Positions 1 through 5,490 of a stretch of DNA of 6,323 nt are shown one piece after another (position 1 is the first letter of the stretch; the number at the start of each line of letters is the position of its first letter). The stretch covers positions 1 through 6,323 of the forward strand of contig JAFRUW010000013.1 in the NCBI GenBank assembly GCA_017438675.1, read 5' to 3'. The DNA is from Oscillospiraceae bacterium (lineage in GTDB: Bacteria > Bacillota > Clostridia > Oscillospirales > Oscillospiraceae). The translations under genes and the position numbers were made by a program. The notes under the pieces are model-generated. The model saw only the letters and a program-made list of their open reading frames with translations, made no database searches and had not been told where the DNA came from.

Positions 1-215
1 ATAAATTCCGCCATATTTTGTGAAAATACTCGGGAATACACAAAGTATTCCTCTGCGTTTTTCACTTCATCTGACGAAATTTCTGACTTCGCATTACGCG
101 CACTTCCATCCGCCGCCGCACCCCTTAAGAGAATTCTTTGCTTCAACAATTCCCCGGTCCAAAGAGTAACAAAACAACTCCGACGGGATGATCCTCCTTT
201 GCCAACTAATAGCAG
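1..215. other. Gene-free left flank with an imperfect stem
   Basis: I find no convincing gene here. Short open frames on either strand stop quickly and have no ribosome binding site. The only structure seen is an inverted repeat around 21-64: GGAATAC (33-39) pairs with GTATTCC (45-51), and an outer TGAAAA (21-26) pairs with TTTTCA (59-64) across mismatched bases. Five T residues (58-62) follow the inner stem, so it could be a weak terminator of an upstream gene or part of a dispersed intergenic repeat. Neither can be decided from this window. Confidence 0.35.
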
Positions 216-244
216 TTGACGTTCACCGCCGATTGTTGTAAAAT
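216..244 (+). promoter_or_regulatory. Sigma-A-type promoter of the zinc-ribbon/BIG2 gene
   Basis: TTGACG at 216-221 (five of six consensus bases) is separated by 17 bases from TAAAAT at 239-244 (five of six). The predicted transcription start is near 251, giving a leader of about 50 bases before the ATG at 299. A strong GGAGG ribosome binding site at 289-293 lies within that leader. Confidence 0.7.
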
Positions 245-298
245 AGCAGGGTACGAATTGTCAGAAAAAACATCGACCCGAAGAAACCGGAGGCAGAT

Positions 299-880
299 AT
301 GGCTAAAGTAAAATGCAGCAGATGCGACAGGCGCTATTCTCCCATTCGGCTGAAGTGCCCTTATTGCGGCGCCCATCGTTCGCGTAATACCGTTCGCAGG
401 GAGCGGGAGGATATTTCCCCCGCCAAGTACATAATCGGCGCCCTTGTGCTTCTGGCGCTTATCGCCGCCGTTGCGGTGCTCATTATCATGTCCATGAAAA
501 ACAAAGCACCGGACGAGGCGCAGGATGCAGCTCCCCAGACAGAGTTCAGCCAGGATGAAGGCGTGAACTCCGTTACGGGTGAAGGCGGCTCCGGCACGGC
601 AAACGACGTAACCGACGAGAAGGTGGAGATCACCGCAGTGAAGATCCTGGCAGACGGCGCTGAAGAAGAGGAGGTCTCCCTTTCCGAGGGCGGCACCTGC
701 GAGCTGACTTACAAGACCGAGCCGGTGGAGTCCGAGGAACTTGCCATCTGGACCAGCGACGATGAGGCCATCGCCGTTGTCATGCAGAACGGCCAGGTCA
801 CGGCCGTTGGCAAAGGCACCACCGCCGTAAACGTGAAGATCGGCGACAAGACCGACAGCATAATCATAAGAGTAGACTAA
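299..880 (+). CDS. Membrane protein: zinc ribbon, one TM helix, BIG2 Ig-like domain
   Basis: This is a 193-residue protein of unknown specific function. Two CxxC pairs (C6/C9 and C20/C23) form a zinc-ribbon knuckle typical of short bacterial zinc-ribbon proteins. A basic stretch (R27-R36) precedes one hydrophobic helix at about residues 44-66, which the positive-inside rule places N-terminus in. An acidic, low-complexity linker (about 67-108) follows. The last 85 residues look like a bacterial Ig-like group 2 domain, with the W-x-S-x-D-E-A-x-A-V core and the G-x-V-T-A-V-G-x-G-T-x-A-V signature near the end. The ATG has GGAGG five bases upstream. The inferred layout is a cytoplasmic metal knuckle, a membrane anchor and an extracytoplasmic beta-sandwich. 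BIG2 domains often occur in surface or adhesion proteins, but a single short copy does not prove adhesion. The gene is monocistronic between its own promoter and terminator. Confidence 0.85.
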   Translation: MAKVKCSRCDRRYSPIRLKCPYCGAHRSRNTVRREREDISPAKYIIGALVLLALIAAVAVLIIMSMKNKAPDEAQDAAPQTEFSQDEGVNSVTGEGGSGTANDVTDEKVEITAVKILADGAEEEEVSLSEGGTCELTYKTEPVESEELAIWTSDDEAIAVVMQNGQVTAVGKGTTAVNVKIGDKTDSIIIRVD

Positions 881-887
881 AATGATG

Positions 888-917
888 ACATCCCCTGTAT
901 TTGCAGGGGATGTTTTT
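888..917 (+). terminator. Rho-independent terminator
   Basis: A perfect 10-bp stem, ACATCCCCTG (888-897) with CAGGGGATGT (904-913), closes a six-base loop and runs into TTTTT (913-917). It lies seven bases after the stop of the zinc-ribbon/BIG2 gene and only a few bases before the ribosome binding site of the next gene. The next gene may therefore be fed mainly by readthrough, since I see no separate promoter in the gap. Confidence 0.85.
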
Positions 918-931
918 ATAGGAGAAGCGTT

Positions 932-1738
932 ATGAAAATAACATGTCTGGTGGAGAACACAACGGCGGGGCAGTGCGCCCCCGCCCACGGGCTGAGCCTG
1001 TATATCGAGACGGAAAGCCATCGCCTTCTTATGGACACCGGCCCCTCCGACCTGCTCATAAAAAACGCGGAGCTTCTGGGTGCGGATCTCAGGATAGTCG
1101 ATACCGTGATCCTCAGCCACGGGCATTACGACCACGGCGGCGGCATCCTGCCCTTTGCCGGGCTCAACCCCGACGCAAAGATTTACATACGCAGGAGCGC
1201 GGCGGGGGATTTTTATTCCGGCGACCGCCCCATCGGCATCGATCCGGCCATTTTCGATCTCCCGGGGGTGGTGCTGACCGACAGCAGCCTTGAGATCGAC
1301 GGAGAGCTTTATCTGTTCGGTGACGTGAAGGGTAAGGATCATCAGCCGGAGGCAAACCGCAGGCTGTTTGTCAAAACAGGCGGCCAGCTTGTCCGGGACG
1401 ATTTCAGCCACGAGCAGTCCCTTGTGATACGGGAAAATGGGAAAAGCGTCCTGCTCTCCGGCTGCGCCCACAACGGCATTCTGAACATTTTAGAGCGTTA
1501 CCGTGAGATTTTCGGGGATTATCCGGCAGCGGTGATAAGCGGCTTCCACATGAAGAAGGACGGGGAGTACACCGCCGGCGAGCGGGAAACCGTCACCGCC
1601 ACCGCCCGATGCCTTATGGCGCTGCCCTGCACATATTATACCTGCCACTGCACCGGCCTTCCGGCCTACGGAGCCATGAAGGAGATCATGGGCGACAGGA
1701 TTGAGTACCTTCGCTGCGGCGACAGGATTGATCTGTAA
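932..1738 (+). CDS. MBL-fold metallo-hydrolase, COG1237 type
   Basis: This 268-residue protein belongs to the metallo-beta-lactamase superfamily. The metal-binding motif S-H-G-H-Y-D-H is at residues 62-68 (H63, H65, D67, H68). Further ligand candidates are H180 in S-G-C-A-H-N-G (176-182) and the late H239 in the C-H-C-T-G block (238-242). The N-terminal segment with H-G-L-S-L-Y-I and M-D-T-G, the H-E-Q at 160-162 and the S-G-F-H at 203-206 match the COG1237 group. That group includes the archaeal enzyme proposed to make a dihydropterin-ribofuranosylaminobenzene phosphate for methanopterin. A methanopterin role is unlikely in a Clostridia host, so the substrate is unknown. GGAG at 921-924 sits seven bases before the ATG. 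Length is normal and all the expected metal ligands are present, so the protein is probably active. The gene lies between two terminators. Confidence 0.9.
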   Translation: MKITCLVENTTAGQCAPAHGLSLYIETESHRLLMDTGPSDLLIKNAELLGADLRIVDTVILSHGHYDHGGGILPFAGLNPDAKIYIRRSAAGDFYSGDRPIGIDPAIFDLPGVVLTDSSLEIDGELYLFGDVKGKDHQPEANRRLFVKTGGQLVRDDFSHEQSLVIRENGKSVLLSGCAHNGILNILERYREIFGDYPAAVISGFHMKKDGEYTAGERETVTATARCLMALPCTYYTCHCTGLPAYGAMKEIMGDRIEYLRCGDRIDL

Positions 1739-1744
1739 ATAATT

Positions 1745-1776
1745 AGGGCGGGCCAGAAGGCCCGCCCTCAGTTTTT
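1745..1776 (+). terminator. Rho-independent terminator between convergent genes
   Basis: A 10-bp GC-rich stem, AGGGCGGGCC (1745-1754) with GGCCCGCCCT (1759-1768) and an AGAA loop, is followed by TTTTT at 1772-1776. It ends the MBL-fold gene. The T tract overlaps the stop codon of the convergent rsmI (1775-1777). On the - strand the same hairpin directly follows rsmI but is trailed by a T-poorer sequence, so it may stop both transcripts with unequal strength. Confidence 0.85.
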
Positions 1777-2614
1777 AGCCGTTATTTCGTTTTAACATGG
1801 CGTTGTACAGGTCATTTTTGCCGAAGCCGGTGGACTTCGCCACCTGCTTCACCGAATCCTTGAGGGACATGCCGCTCTCCGTAAGGGTCACGACCTGTTC
1901 CAGCGCGTCCTCAAAAGAAATTTCCGTCTCCGCAGGCTCCGGCGCGCCTTCGATTATCAGGACGAACTCACCCTTTGGTGGCGTGTCCTCATAGCGCTTT
2001 ACCGCCTCCGCCAGCGTACAGCGGAAGGTCTCCTCGTGGAGCTTTGTCAGCTCCCGGGATACGGAGATCCGCCGATCCCCGCCGAAATACTCCGCCATGT
2101 CGGAAAGCGTCGCCTTCAGCTTGTGGGGCGCTTCGTAAAAGATCATTGTGCGGCGTTCTGTTTTCAGCTCCTCAAGATGGGCAAAGCGGTTCTTCTTCAC
2201 CGTGGAGAGAAACCCCTCAAAGGTGAATCTTCCCGTGGGAAGGCCCGACAGCGCAAGGGCGCACACCGCGGCGCAGGGGCCGGGAACGGCAATGACCTCA
2301 ACGCCCGCGTCATGGCACTGGGAGACAATGTCCTCCCCGGGGTCGCTGATGGCGGGCATACCCGCGTCGGTGGCCAGGGCGCAGCTCTCGCCGGCAAGGA
2401 GCCGGGACAGTATCTTTTCGCCGCTTTCCGCCCTGTTGTGCTCGTAATAGCTCACCAGGGGCTTTTTAATGCCCAGATGGTTCAGGAGCTTAAGTGTCAC
2501 CCGGGTGTCCTCCGCGGCAATGAAATCCACGGAGGAAAATATCTCCGCCGTTCTGGGTGACATATCGCTTAAATTACCGATGGGGGTTCCCACAAGGTAC
2601 AATGTGCCGGACAT
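1775..2614 (-). CDS. rsmI: 16S rRNA (cytidine1402-2'-O)-methyltransferase RsmI
   Basis: This 279-residue protein is a full-length RsmI (YraL; YabC in Bacillus), a tetrapyrrole-methylase-fold enzyme. From SAM it methylates the 2'-O of C1402 in the decoding centre of 16S rRNA. Family hallmarks are present in order: L-Y-L-V-G-T-P-I-G-N-L (5-15), A-E-D-T-R (34-38), A-T-D-A-G-M-P-A-I-S-D-P-G (81-93), V-P-G-P (110-113), Y-E-A-P-H-K (160-165) and S-R-E-L-T-K-L-H-E-E (186-195). The C-terminal K-D-S-V-K-Q-V-A segment is the small helical domain usual in this family. An AGGAG site on the - strand (2626-2622) lies seven bases before the ATG and overlaps the stop codon of the upstream methyltransferase gene, so the two genes are almost certainly co-transcribed and perhaps translationally coupled. 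Confidence 0.96.
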   Translation of the reverse strand: MSGTLYLVGTPIGNLSDMSPRTAEIFSSVDFIAAEDTRVTLKLLNHLGIKKPLVSYYEHNRAESGEKILSRLLAGESCALATDAGMPAISDPGEDIVSQCHDAGVEVIAVPGPCAAVCALALSGLPTGRFTFEGFLSTVKKNRFAHLEELKTERRTMIFYEAPHKLKATLSDMAEYFGGDRRISVSRELTKLHEETFRCTLAEAVKRYEDTPPKGEFVLIIEGAPEPAETEISFEDALEQVVTLTESGMSLKDSVKQVAKSTGFGKNDLYNAMLKRNNG

Positions 2615-2624
2615 GATTCGACTC

Positions 2625-3338
2625 CTATCTGTGATAAAGCTTTCTGACTTCCTCGCTCTCGCCGCCGTTTTCGTCGTAGAGCTTCAGGGGCGGCAGTATG
2701 CTGAGGCCGGGACTTGCGCCCCGCTTCGCGTCTATGAGAATAAGGCTGGGCGCGGCGTCAAGACGGCTGTGGACGAATCTCAGCCGCTTGGGCTCCAGTC
2801 CGCTTGAGGACATGAGGTGCATTACCTCGGCAAGACGCTCCGGCCGGTGGACCATGCAGAAGCTCCCGCCCCACCTGGTGTAGTAGGCCGCCGCCCTGCA
2901 CACGTCGGCGAGGGTGCACATAAGCTCCTCCCGGGCGATGGCAATGCGGGGATTGAGGGCCGATCTGCCGCTTCCGGCGGGGAAATACGGCGGATTGGAT
3001 ACCACAAGGTCAAAGCTCCCGGACAGTGACGGTTCCCGCCACTCCCTCATGTCGGCAGTGACGATCTTCACCCGCTCACTCAGCCCGTTGAGCTCCATAT
3101 TCCTGGCGGCAAGCTCAGCCGCATGGGTCTGGATCTCCACCCCCACCGCGGTGAGTTCCGGATCGTTCCACGCGGCAAGGAGGGGTATTATCCCCGAACC
3201 GACGCCGAGATCCAGAAGAGTCCCGGGCCGCTTTTCCGATATAAAATGACTGAGCAGCACCGCGTCCGTCCCCAGGGTGAACACATCGGGGTCCCGGATA
3301 AGCCGCGGGCCGTCTTTCCACAGCAGATCGATGTCCAT
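2625..3338 (-). CDS. tRNA1(Val) (adenine37-N6)-methyltransferase-like protein (TrmN6/YabB family)
   Basis: This 237-residue class I SAM-dependent methyltransferase belongs to COG4123 (E. coli YfiC/TrmN6, B. subtilis YabB). The SAM motif L-L-D-L-G-V-G-S-G-I-I lies at 41-51, with acidic E68 at the end of the next strand and an acidic D96. The catalytic N-P-P-Y of N6-adenine methyltransferases is at 115-118. The N-terminal T-L-G-T-D-A-V-L-L block (21-29) is also family-typical. The open frame continues 38 codons upstream, to 3452, but I place the start at 3338. A GGAGG site sits five bases upstream of that ATG, homology begins there, and a strong promoter lies inside the extension. The gene is followed after ten bases by rsmI, the yabB-yabC order of Bacillus, without the GIY-YIG gene yazA. 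The exact tRNA target in this host is unproven. Confidence 0.9.
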   Translation of the reverse strand: MDIDLLWKDGPRLIRDPDVFTLGTDAVLLSHFISEKRPGTLLDLGVGSGIIPLLAAWNDPELTAVGVEIQTHAAELAARNMELNGLSERVKIVTADMREWREPSLSGSFDLVVSNPPYFPAGSGRSALNPRIAIAREELMCTLADVCRAAAYYTRWGGSFCMVHRPERLAEVMHLMSSSGLEPKRLRFVHSRLDAAPSLILIDAKRGASPGLSILPPLKLYDENGGESEEVRKLYHR

Positions 3339-3366
3339 ACCGTCCTCCGTTTTGTTTGATGGTAAT

Positions 3367-3395
3367 ACTATATAATAACACCGCCCCACTGTCAA
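3367..3395 (-). promoter_or_regulatory. Sigma-A promoter of the methyltransferase-rsmI operon
   Basis: On the - strand a perfect TTGACA (3395-3390) is separated by 17 bases from TATAGT (3372-3367). The predicted start of transcription is near 3360, about 20 bases upstream of the ATG at 3338. This leaves no room for the longer reading frame that begins at 3452. Confidence 0.8.
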
Positions 3396-3483
3396 ATAAA
3401 AACACTGCCTTACAAAGCTTCGAAGAATTTCGCCCCGTAAGCAGCGCAACAAATCGCAGGATTTCTTTTGAAGCGGTGCAAAT

Positions 3484-3524
3484 AAAAAAACAAAGGACCG
3501 CCGTTGGCGATCCTTTGTTTTTTT
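3484..3524 (-). terminator. Rho-independent terminator of the ferredoxin gene (symmetrical)
   Basis: A long stem pairs 3484-3497 (A tract then CAAAGGA) with 3511-3524 (TCCTTTG then T tract). It continues as CGCC (3499-3502) with GGCG (3506-3509) after one mismatch. Both strands end in a seven-base T tract, so it can work in either direction. On the - strand it lies 17 bases after the ferredoxin stop codon. Confidence 0.85.
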
Positions 3525-3541
3525 CAGGTTATGCAGTCTGA

Positions 3542-3712
3542 TTATTCAGCGGTGATAGCGCCTACAGGGCAAGCCTCTTCACATGCGCCGCAGTCGATGC
3601 AGGCATCAGCGTCTACAACATACTTTGTATCGCCTTCGGAAATGCAGCTGAGGGGGCAGGTCTCTGCGCATGCGCCGCAGGACAGACAATCATCAGAAAT
3701 AAAATGAGCCAT
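3542..3712 (-). CDS. Small 2[4Fe-4S] ferredoxin
   Basis: This 56-residue protein has the classic clostridial-type two-cluster ferredoxin layout. The first cluster motif is C9-xx-C12-xx-C15-xxx-C19-P and the second is C38-xx-C41-xx-C44-xxx-C48-P, related by the usual internal pseudo-symmetry. It should carry electrons at low potential in the cytoplasm, for example for pyruvate:ferredoxin oxidoreductase or hydrogenase; the partner is not visible here. One additional cysteine, C23, lies after the first cluster. The ATG at 3712 has AGGAGG eight bases upstream (3726-3721 on the - strand). The gene has its own promoter and terminator and is transcribed divergently from ctsR. It is intact and of normal family length. 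Confidence 0.95.
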   Translation of the reverse strand: MAHFISDDCLSCGACAETCPLSCISEGDTKYVVDADACIDCGACEEACPVGAITAE

Positions 3713-3744
3713 TATTGTGACCTCCTATTGTTATTGGTGTCCTC

Positions 3745-3772
3745 ATTATAGCATAGGTATTTTAAAATGCAA
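3745..3772 (-). promoter_or_regulatory. Extended -10 promoter of the ferredoxin gene
   Basis: On the - strand TGCTATAAT is a perfect extended -10 element, with TATAAT at 3750-3745. A weak TTGCAT -35 (3772-3767) lies 16 bases upstream. The leader before the ATG at 3712 is about 25 bases and contains the AGGAGG site. Confidence 0.7.
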
Positions 3773-3967
3773 GAGGTATTTTTATAATTAAATCTGGGAG
3801 AAAAACGGTTGAAATTACGGGCCTTTTTTCTGTTTGCGCCGAAGGGCATCTGATGATATCTGACATAAAGGTCAAATAGTCAGAAAAAATGAAAAACTGC
3901 GAAATACTTTGAAATCGTTAGAAAAGCAAAGCATGAGCGAGCTAAATGAAATCAGAGAATCGTCAAA

Positions 3968-3984
3968 GGTCAAACAAGGTCAAA
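3968..3984 (+). promoter_or_regulatory. CtsR operator, upstream box
   Basis: GGTCAAACAAGGTCAAA is a perfect direct repeat of the CtsR heptamer with the standard three-base spacer. This matches the published Firmicutes consensus RGTCAAANANRGTCAAA. A further near-match, CGTCAAA (3961-3967), abuts it on the left. It lies just upstream of the ctsR promoter -35 region. Confidence 0.88.
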
Positions 3985-3991
3985 ACAGGTG

Positions 3992-4020
3992 TTGCGTTAT
4001 CCCGGAGGGCAGTGTATTAT
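3992..4020 (+). promoter_or_regulatory. Promoter of the ctsR operon
   Basis: TTGCGT (3992-3997) and TATTAT (4015-4020) are spaced by 17 bases. An overlapping perfect TATAAT (4018-4023) could act as the -10 instead with a 20-base spacer. The promoter is framed by the two CtsR boxes, as expected for a CtsR-autoregulated operon. The -35 matches at only three of six positions. Confidence 0.6.
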
Positions 4021-4031
4021 AATACTCGAAA

Positions 4032-4048
4032 GGTCAAAGAAAGACAAA
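4032..4048 (+). promoter_or_regulatory. CtsR operator, downstream box
   Basis: GGTCAAAGAAAGACAAA is a second CtsR direct repeat with the correct three-base spacer. The second half-site has one mismatch (AGACAAA for AGTCAAA). It lies just downstream of the -10, covering the expected early transcribed region, where bound CtsR would block promoter escape. Confidence 0.78.
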
Positions 4049-4087
4049 GGCAAATCGAAGCAGACCGAATTAAGCTGAAAGAGAGTG

Positions 4088-4543
4088 ATGGTTGTGGGAA
4101 TAAGCGATTTGATAGCCGACTTTATTAAAGAGGCGTTAAAAGAAGACGACGGCACCACGGAGCTCCAGCGATCCGAGCTGGCAGGCAAATTCAACTGTGT
4201 GCCCAGTCAGATCAACTACGTCATTTCCACCCGGTTCTCCCCTGAGCGGGGTTACATCGTGGAGAGCAGGCGGGGCGGCGGCGGTTATATCCGCATCAGC
4301 CGCGTTCAGATGACTCCGTCGGCCCTGGCGATGCACACCATCAACGCCGTGGGCGAAGTGATCGACCTGGATTCCGCCACGGCTCTCATATCCAATGCCG
4401 CGGCAGGCGGCGCTGTCGATGACAAGACCGCCAAGGTCATGGCAGCCGCCATCGGCAATCAGGCGCTGAGATCGGTGCCCCCGTCGGAACGGGGCAGGGT
4501 CCGGGCCGGAATACTTAAGCAGATGCTGCTTATGACAATCTGA
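4088..4543 (+). CDS. ctsR: Transcriptional repressor of class III heat-shock genes, CtsR
   Basis: This protein of about 151 residues is close to the usual CtsR length. The winged helix-turn-helix lies at about residues 26-70. It includes the family core V-P-S-Q-I-N-Y-V-I (38-46), R-F-S-P-E-R-G-Y-I-V-E-S (49-60) and the glycine-rich wing R-R-G-G-G-G-Y-I-R-I (61-70), which in Bacillus CtsR contacts DNA and senses heat. The C-terminal half (about 78-151), ending R-A-G-I-L-K-Q-M-L-L, is the family dimerisation and regulatory domain. The start is ambiguous: GTG 4085, ATG 4088 and GTG 4094 are all in frame, and the purine-rich GAAAGAGAG (4077-4085) is best spaced for GTG 4094. Two CtsR boxes upstream imply autorepression. 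It heads an operon with mcsA, 33 bases downstream, and probably clpC. Confidence 0.95.
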   Translation: MVVGISDLIADFIKEALKEDDGTTELQRSELAGKFNCVPSQINYVISTRFSPERGYIVESRRGGGGYIRISRVQMTPSALAMHTINAVGEVIDLDSATALISNAAAGGAVDDKTAKVMAAAIGNQALRSVPPSERGRVRAGILKQMLLMTI

Positions 4544-4576
4544 ATTTATCCGATTAACAGAAAGGGGTTAATTACA

Positions 4577-5053
4577 ATGAAGTGTGAAAAATGCGGTAAG
4601 GAAGCAAACGTATATTACAGATCCAATGTTAACGGCAAGGTCACCACAATGAACCTTTGCGAAGAGTGCGCCGAAAAGGTAAAGAACGAGGGCGGGTTCA
4701 TGGACATGGACCGCATGTTTGACAACATGTTCGGCAATATGTTCAGCGACGTCTTCGGCGGCAGCCTGTTCACCCCCATCACCATGAATCCCTGGAACGG
4801 CTTCGGCATGATGCCCATGTTCCGTATGCCGAAATTCAGGATCATGCTTGAGCCCATGACCGGGGACGAGCACGGTGCGGAGACCAAGGCGGAAAAGAAG
4901 GCCGAGGTGAAGGACGATCAGCAGATTGATCCCGAAATGGCAAAGCGCAGGGAGCTTAACATGCTCCGCAGCCAGATGGAGGAGGCCGTAAAGAACGAGG
5001 AGTTCGAGAAGGCCGCCGAGCTGAGAGACAAAATCAGGAGTCTCAACGCATAA
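4577..5053 (+). CDS. mcsA: McsA-like protein: single CxxC zinc module plus UVR domain
   Basis: This 158-residue protein is encoded between ctsR and clpC. An N-terminal zinc module is formed by C3/C6 and C28/C31 (M-K-C-E-K-C-G and N-L-C-E-E-C-A). A charged linker (about 95-118) precedes a C-terminal UVR (UvrB/UvrC-type) helical hairpin at about 121-158. The known Bacillus McsA has a second pair of CxxC motifs in the middle and activates the arginine kinase McsB. Here residues 39-94 have no cysteines and are rich in Met (12) and Phe (9), with M-F, M-F, M-F and V-F pairs every four residues between 47 and 60. That suggests an amphipathic helix. No mcsB follows, so the role may be as a ClpC adaptor or metal/redox sensor rather than a kinase activator; this is inference. 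AAAGGGG at 4561-4567 lies nine bases before the ATG. Confidence 0.85.
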   Translation: MKCEKCGKEANVYYRSNVNGKVTTMNLCEECAEKVKNEGGFMDMDRMFDNMFGNMFSDVFGGSLFTPITMNPWNGFGMMPMFRMPKFRIMLEPMTGDEHGAETKAEKKAEVKDDQQIDPEMAKRRELNMLRSQMEEAVKNEEFEKAAELRDKIRSLNA

Positions 5054-5079
5054 CGGTCCGCAAAAACGGTTACATTCTA

Positions 5080-5107
5080 TTCGGGACGGTCTCTTAACCG
5101 TCCCGAA
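5080..5107 (+). terminator. Hairpin after mcsA, possible weak terminator or attenuator
   Basis: A perfect 11-bp stem, TTCGGGACGGT (5080-5090) with ACCGTCCCGAA (5097-5107), has a six-base loop and lies 26 bases after the mcsA stop. Only a short T-containing sequence (AGTTTACG) follows, so full termination is doubtful. It could lower transcription of clpC relative to ctsR and mcsA, or protect the upstream mRNA 3' end. Confidence 0.45.
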
Positions 5108-5131
5108 AGTTTACGAACGATGATTTGTTAA

Positions 5132-5212
5132 CCCCATTTCTGTTCCGCCAGAAATGGGGGAAAGAGGCGGCCAAAGGGCAACGGCTTATTATGCCGTTTC
5201 CCCTTGGAACCC
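5132..5212 (+). repeat. Left copy of a double-hairpin repeat module
   Basis: Hairpin A pairs CCCCATTTCTG (5132-5142) with CAGAAATGGGG (5149-5159). A GAAAGA-containing spacer follows. Hairpin B then pairs 5171-5185 with 5193-5207 through two mismatches around a TTATTAT loop. The stretch 5151-5179 matches the reverse complement of 5507-5535 at 24 of 29 positions, so this is the mirror partner of the right copy. I suspect a family of dispersed intergenic repeats of the MITE or REP kind; family membership cannot be shown from one window. Confidence 0.65.
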
Positions 5213-5490
5213 CTTCCCTAAAACGCGAATCACCGCCACAGAACGACAATCGGCGAAAACGATTGAAAGCGTATCTGATACTGCATTCTTCTAACTCGCT
5301 CAGCCGCTTACTGCGGTGGTGAATATGGGCTTCTGTGCTCGTTTGAATCCAACCTCAACCGCACAGAAACAACATGCAACGCAAGTGATCAGCGGGTTAG
5401 GCGCACAGACTATTAAGGTTTAGGGATACCGCAAAACCGTATGTGTAGAGTATATTTCACGACCGGACGAACGCATTGTTTCCACCATGG

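Noticed and set aside
206..1471. A 421-codon open frame on the - strand, antisense to two + strand genes
   Set aside because: It covers the zinc-ribbon/BIG2 gene, a terminator and most of the MBL-fold gene, all of which have ribosome binding sites and family motifs. Its translation shows no domain I recognise. Long antisense frames are common opposite GC-rich genes.
2036..2560. A 174-codon + strand frame inside rsmI
   Set aside because: It is antisense to clearly conserved RsmI motifs, has no ribosome binding site and shows no family signature.
3870..3884. A third possible CtsR box, GGTCAAA followed by AGTCAGA
   Set aside because: The spacer is one base instead of three and the second half is degenerate, so only a lone half-site remains.
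3946..4128. A 60-codon + strand frame upstream of ctsR
   Set aside because: It spans both CtsR operators and the promoter and overlaps the ctsR start in another frame. Its composition simply reflects the operator repeats.
5125..5322. A 65-codon + strand frame between mcsA and clpC
   Set aside because: Its first half is a translation of the palindromic repeat and it has no good ribosome binding site; it is most likely a chance frame created by the repeat.
5331..5368. A tRNA-like fragment (GTTTGAATCC resembles a T-arm)
   Set aside because: The flanking bases do not form a T-stem, and no acceptor, D or anticodon arm can be drawn.
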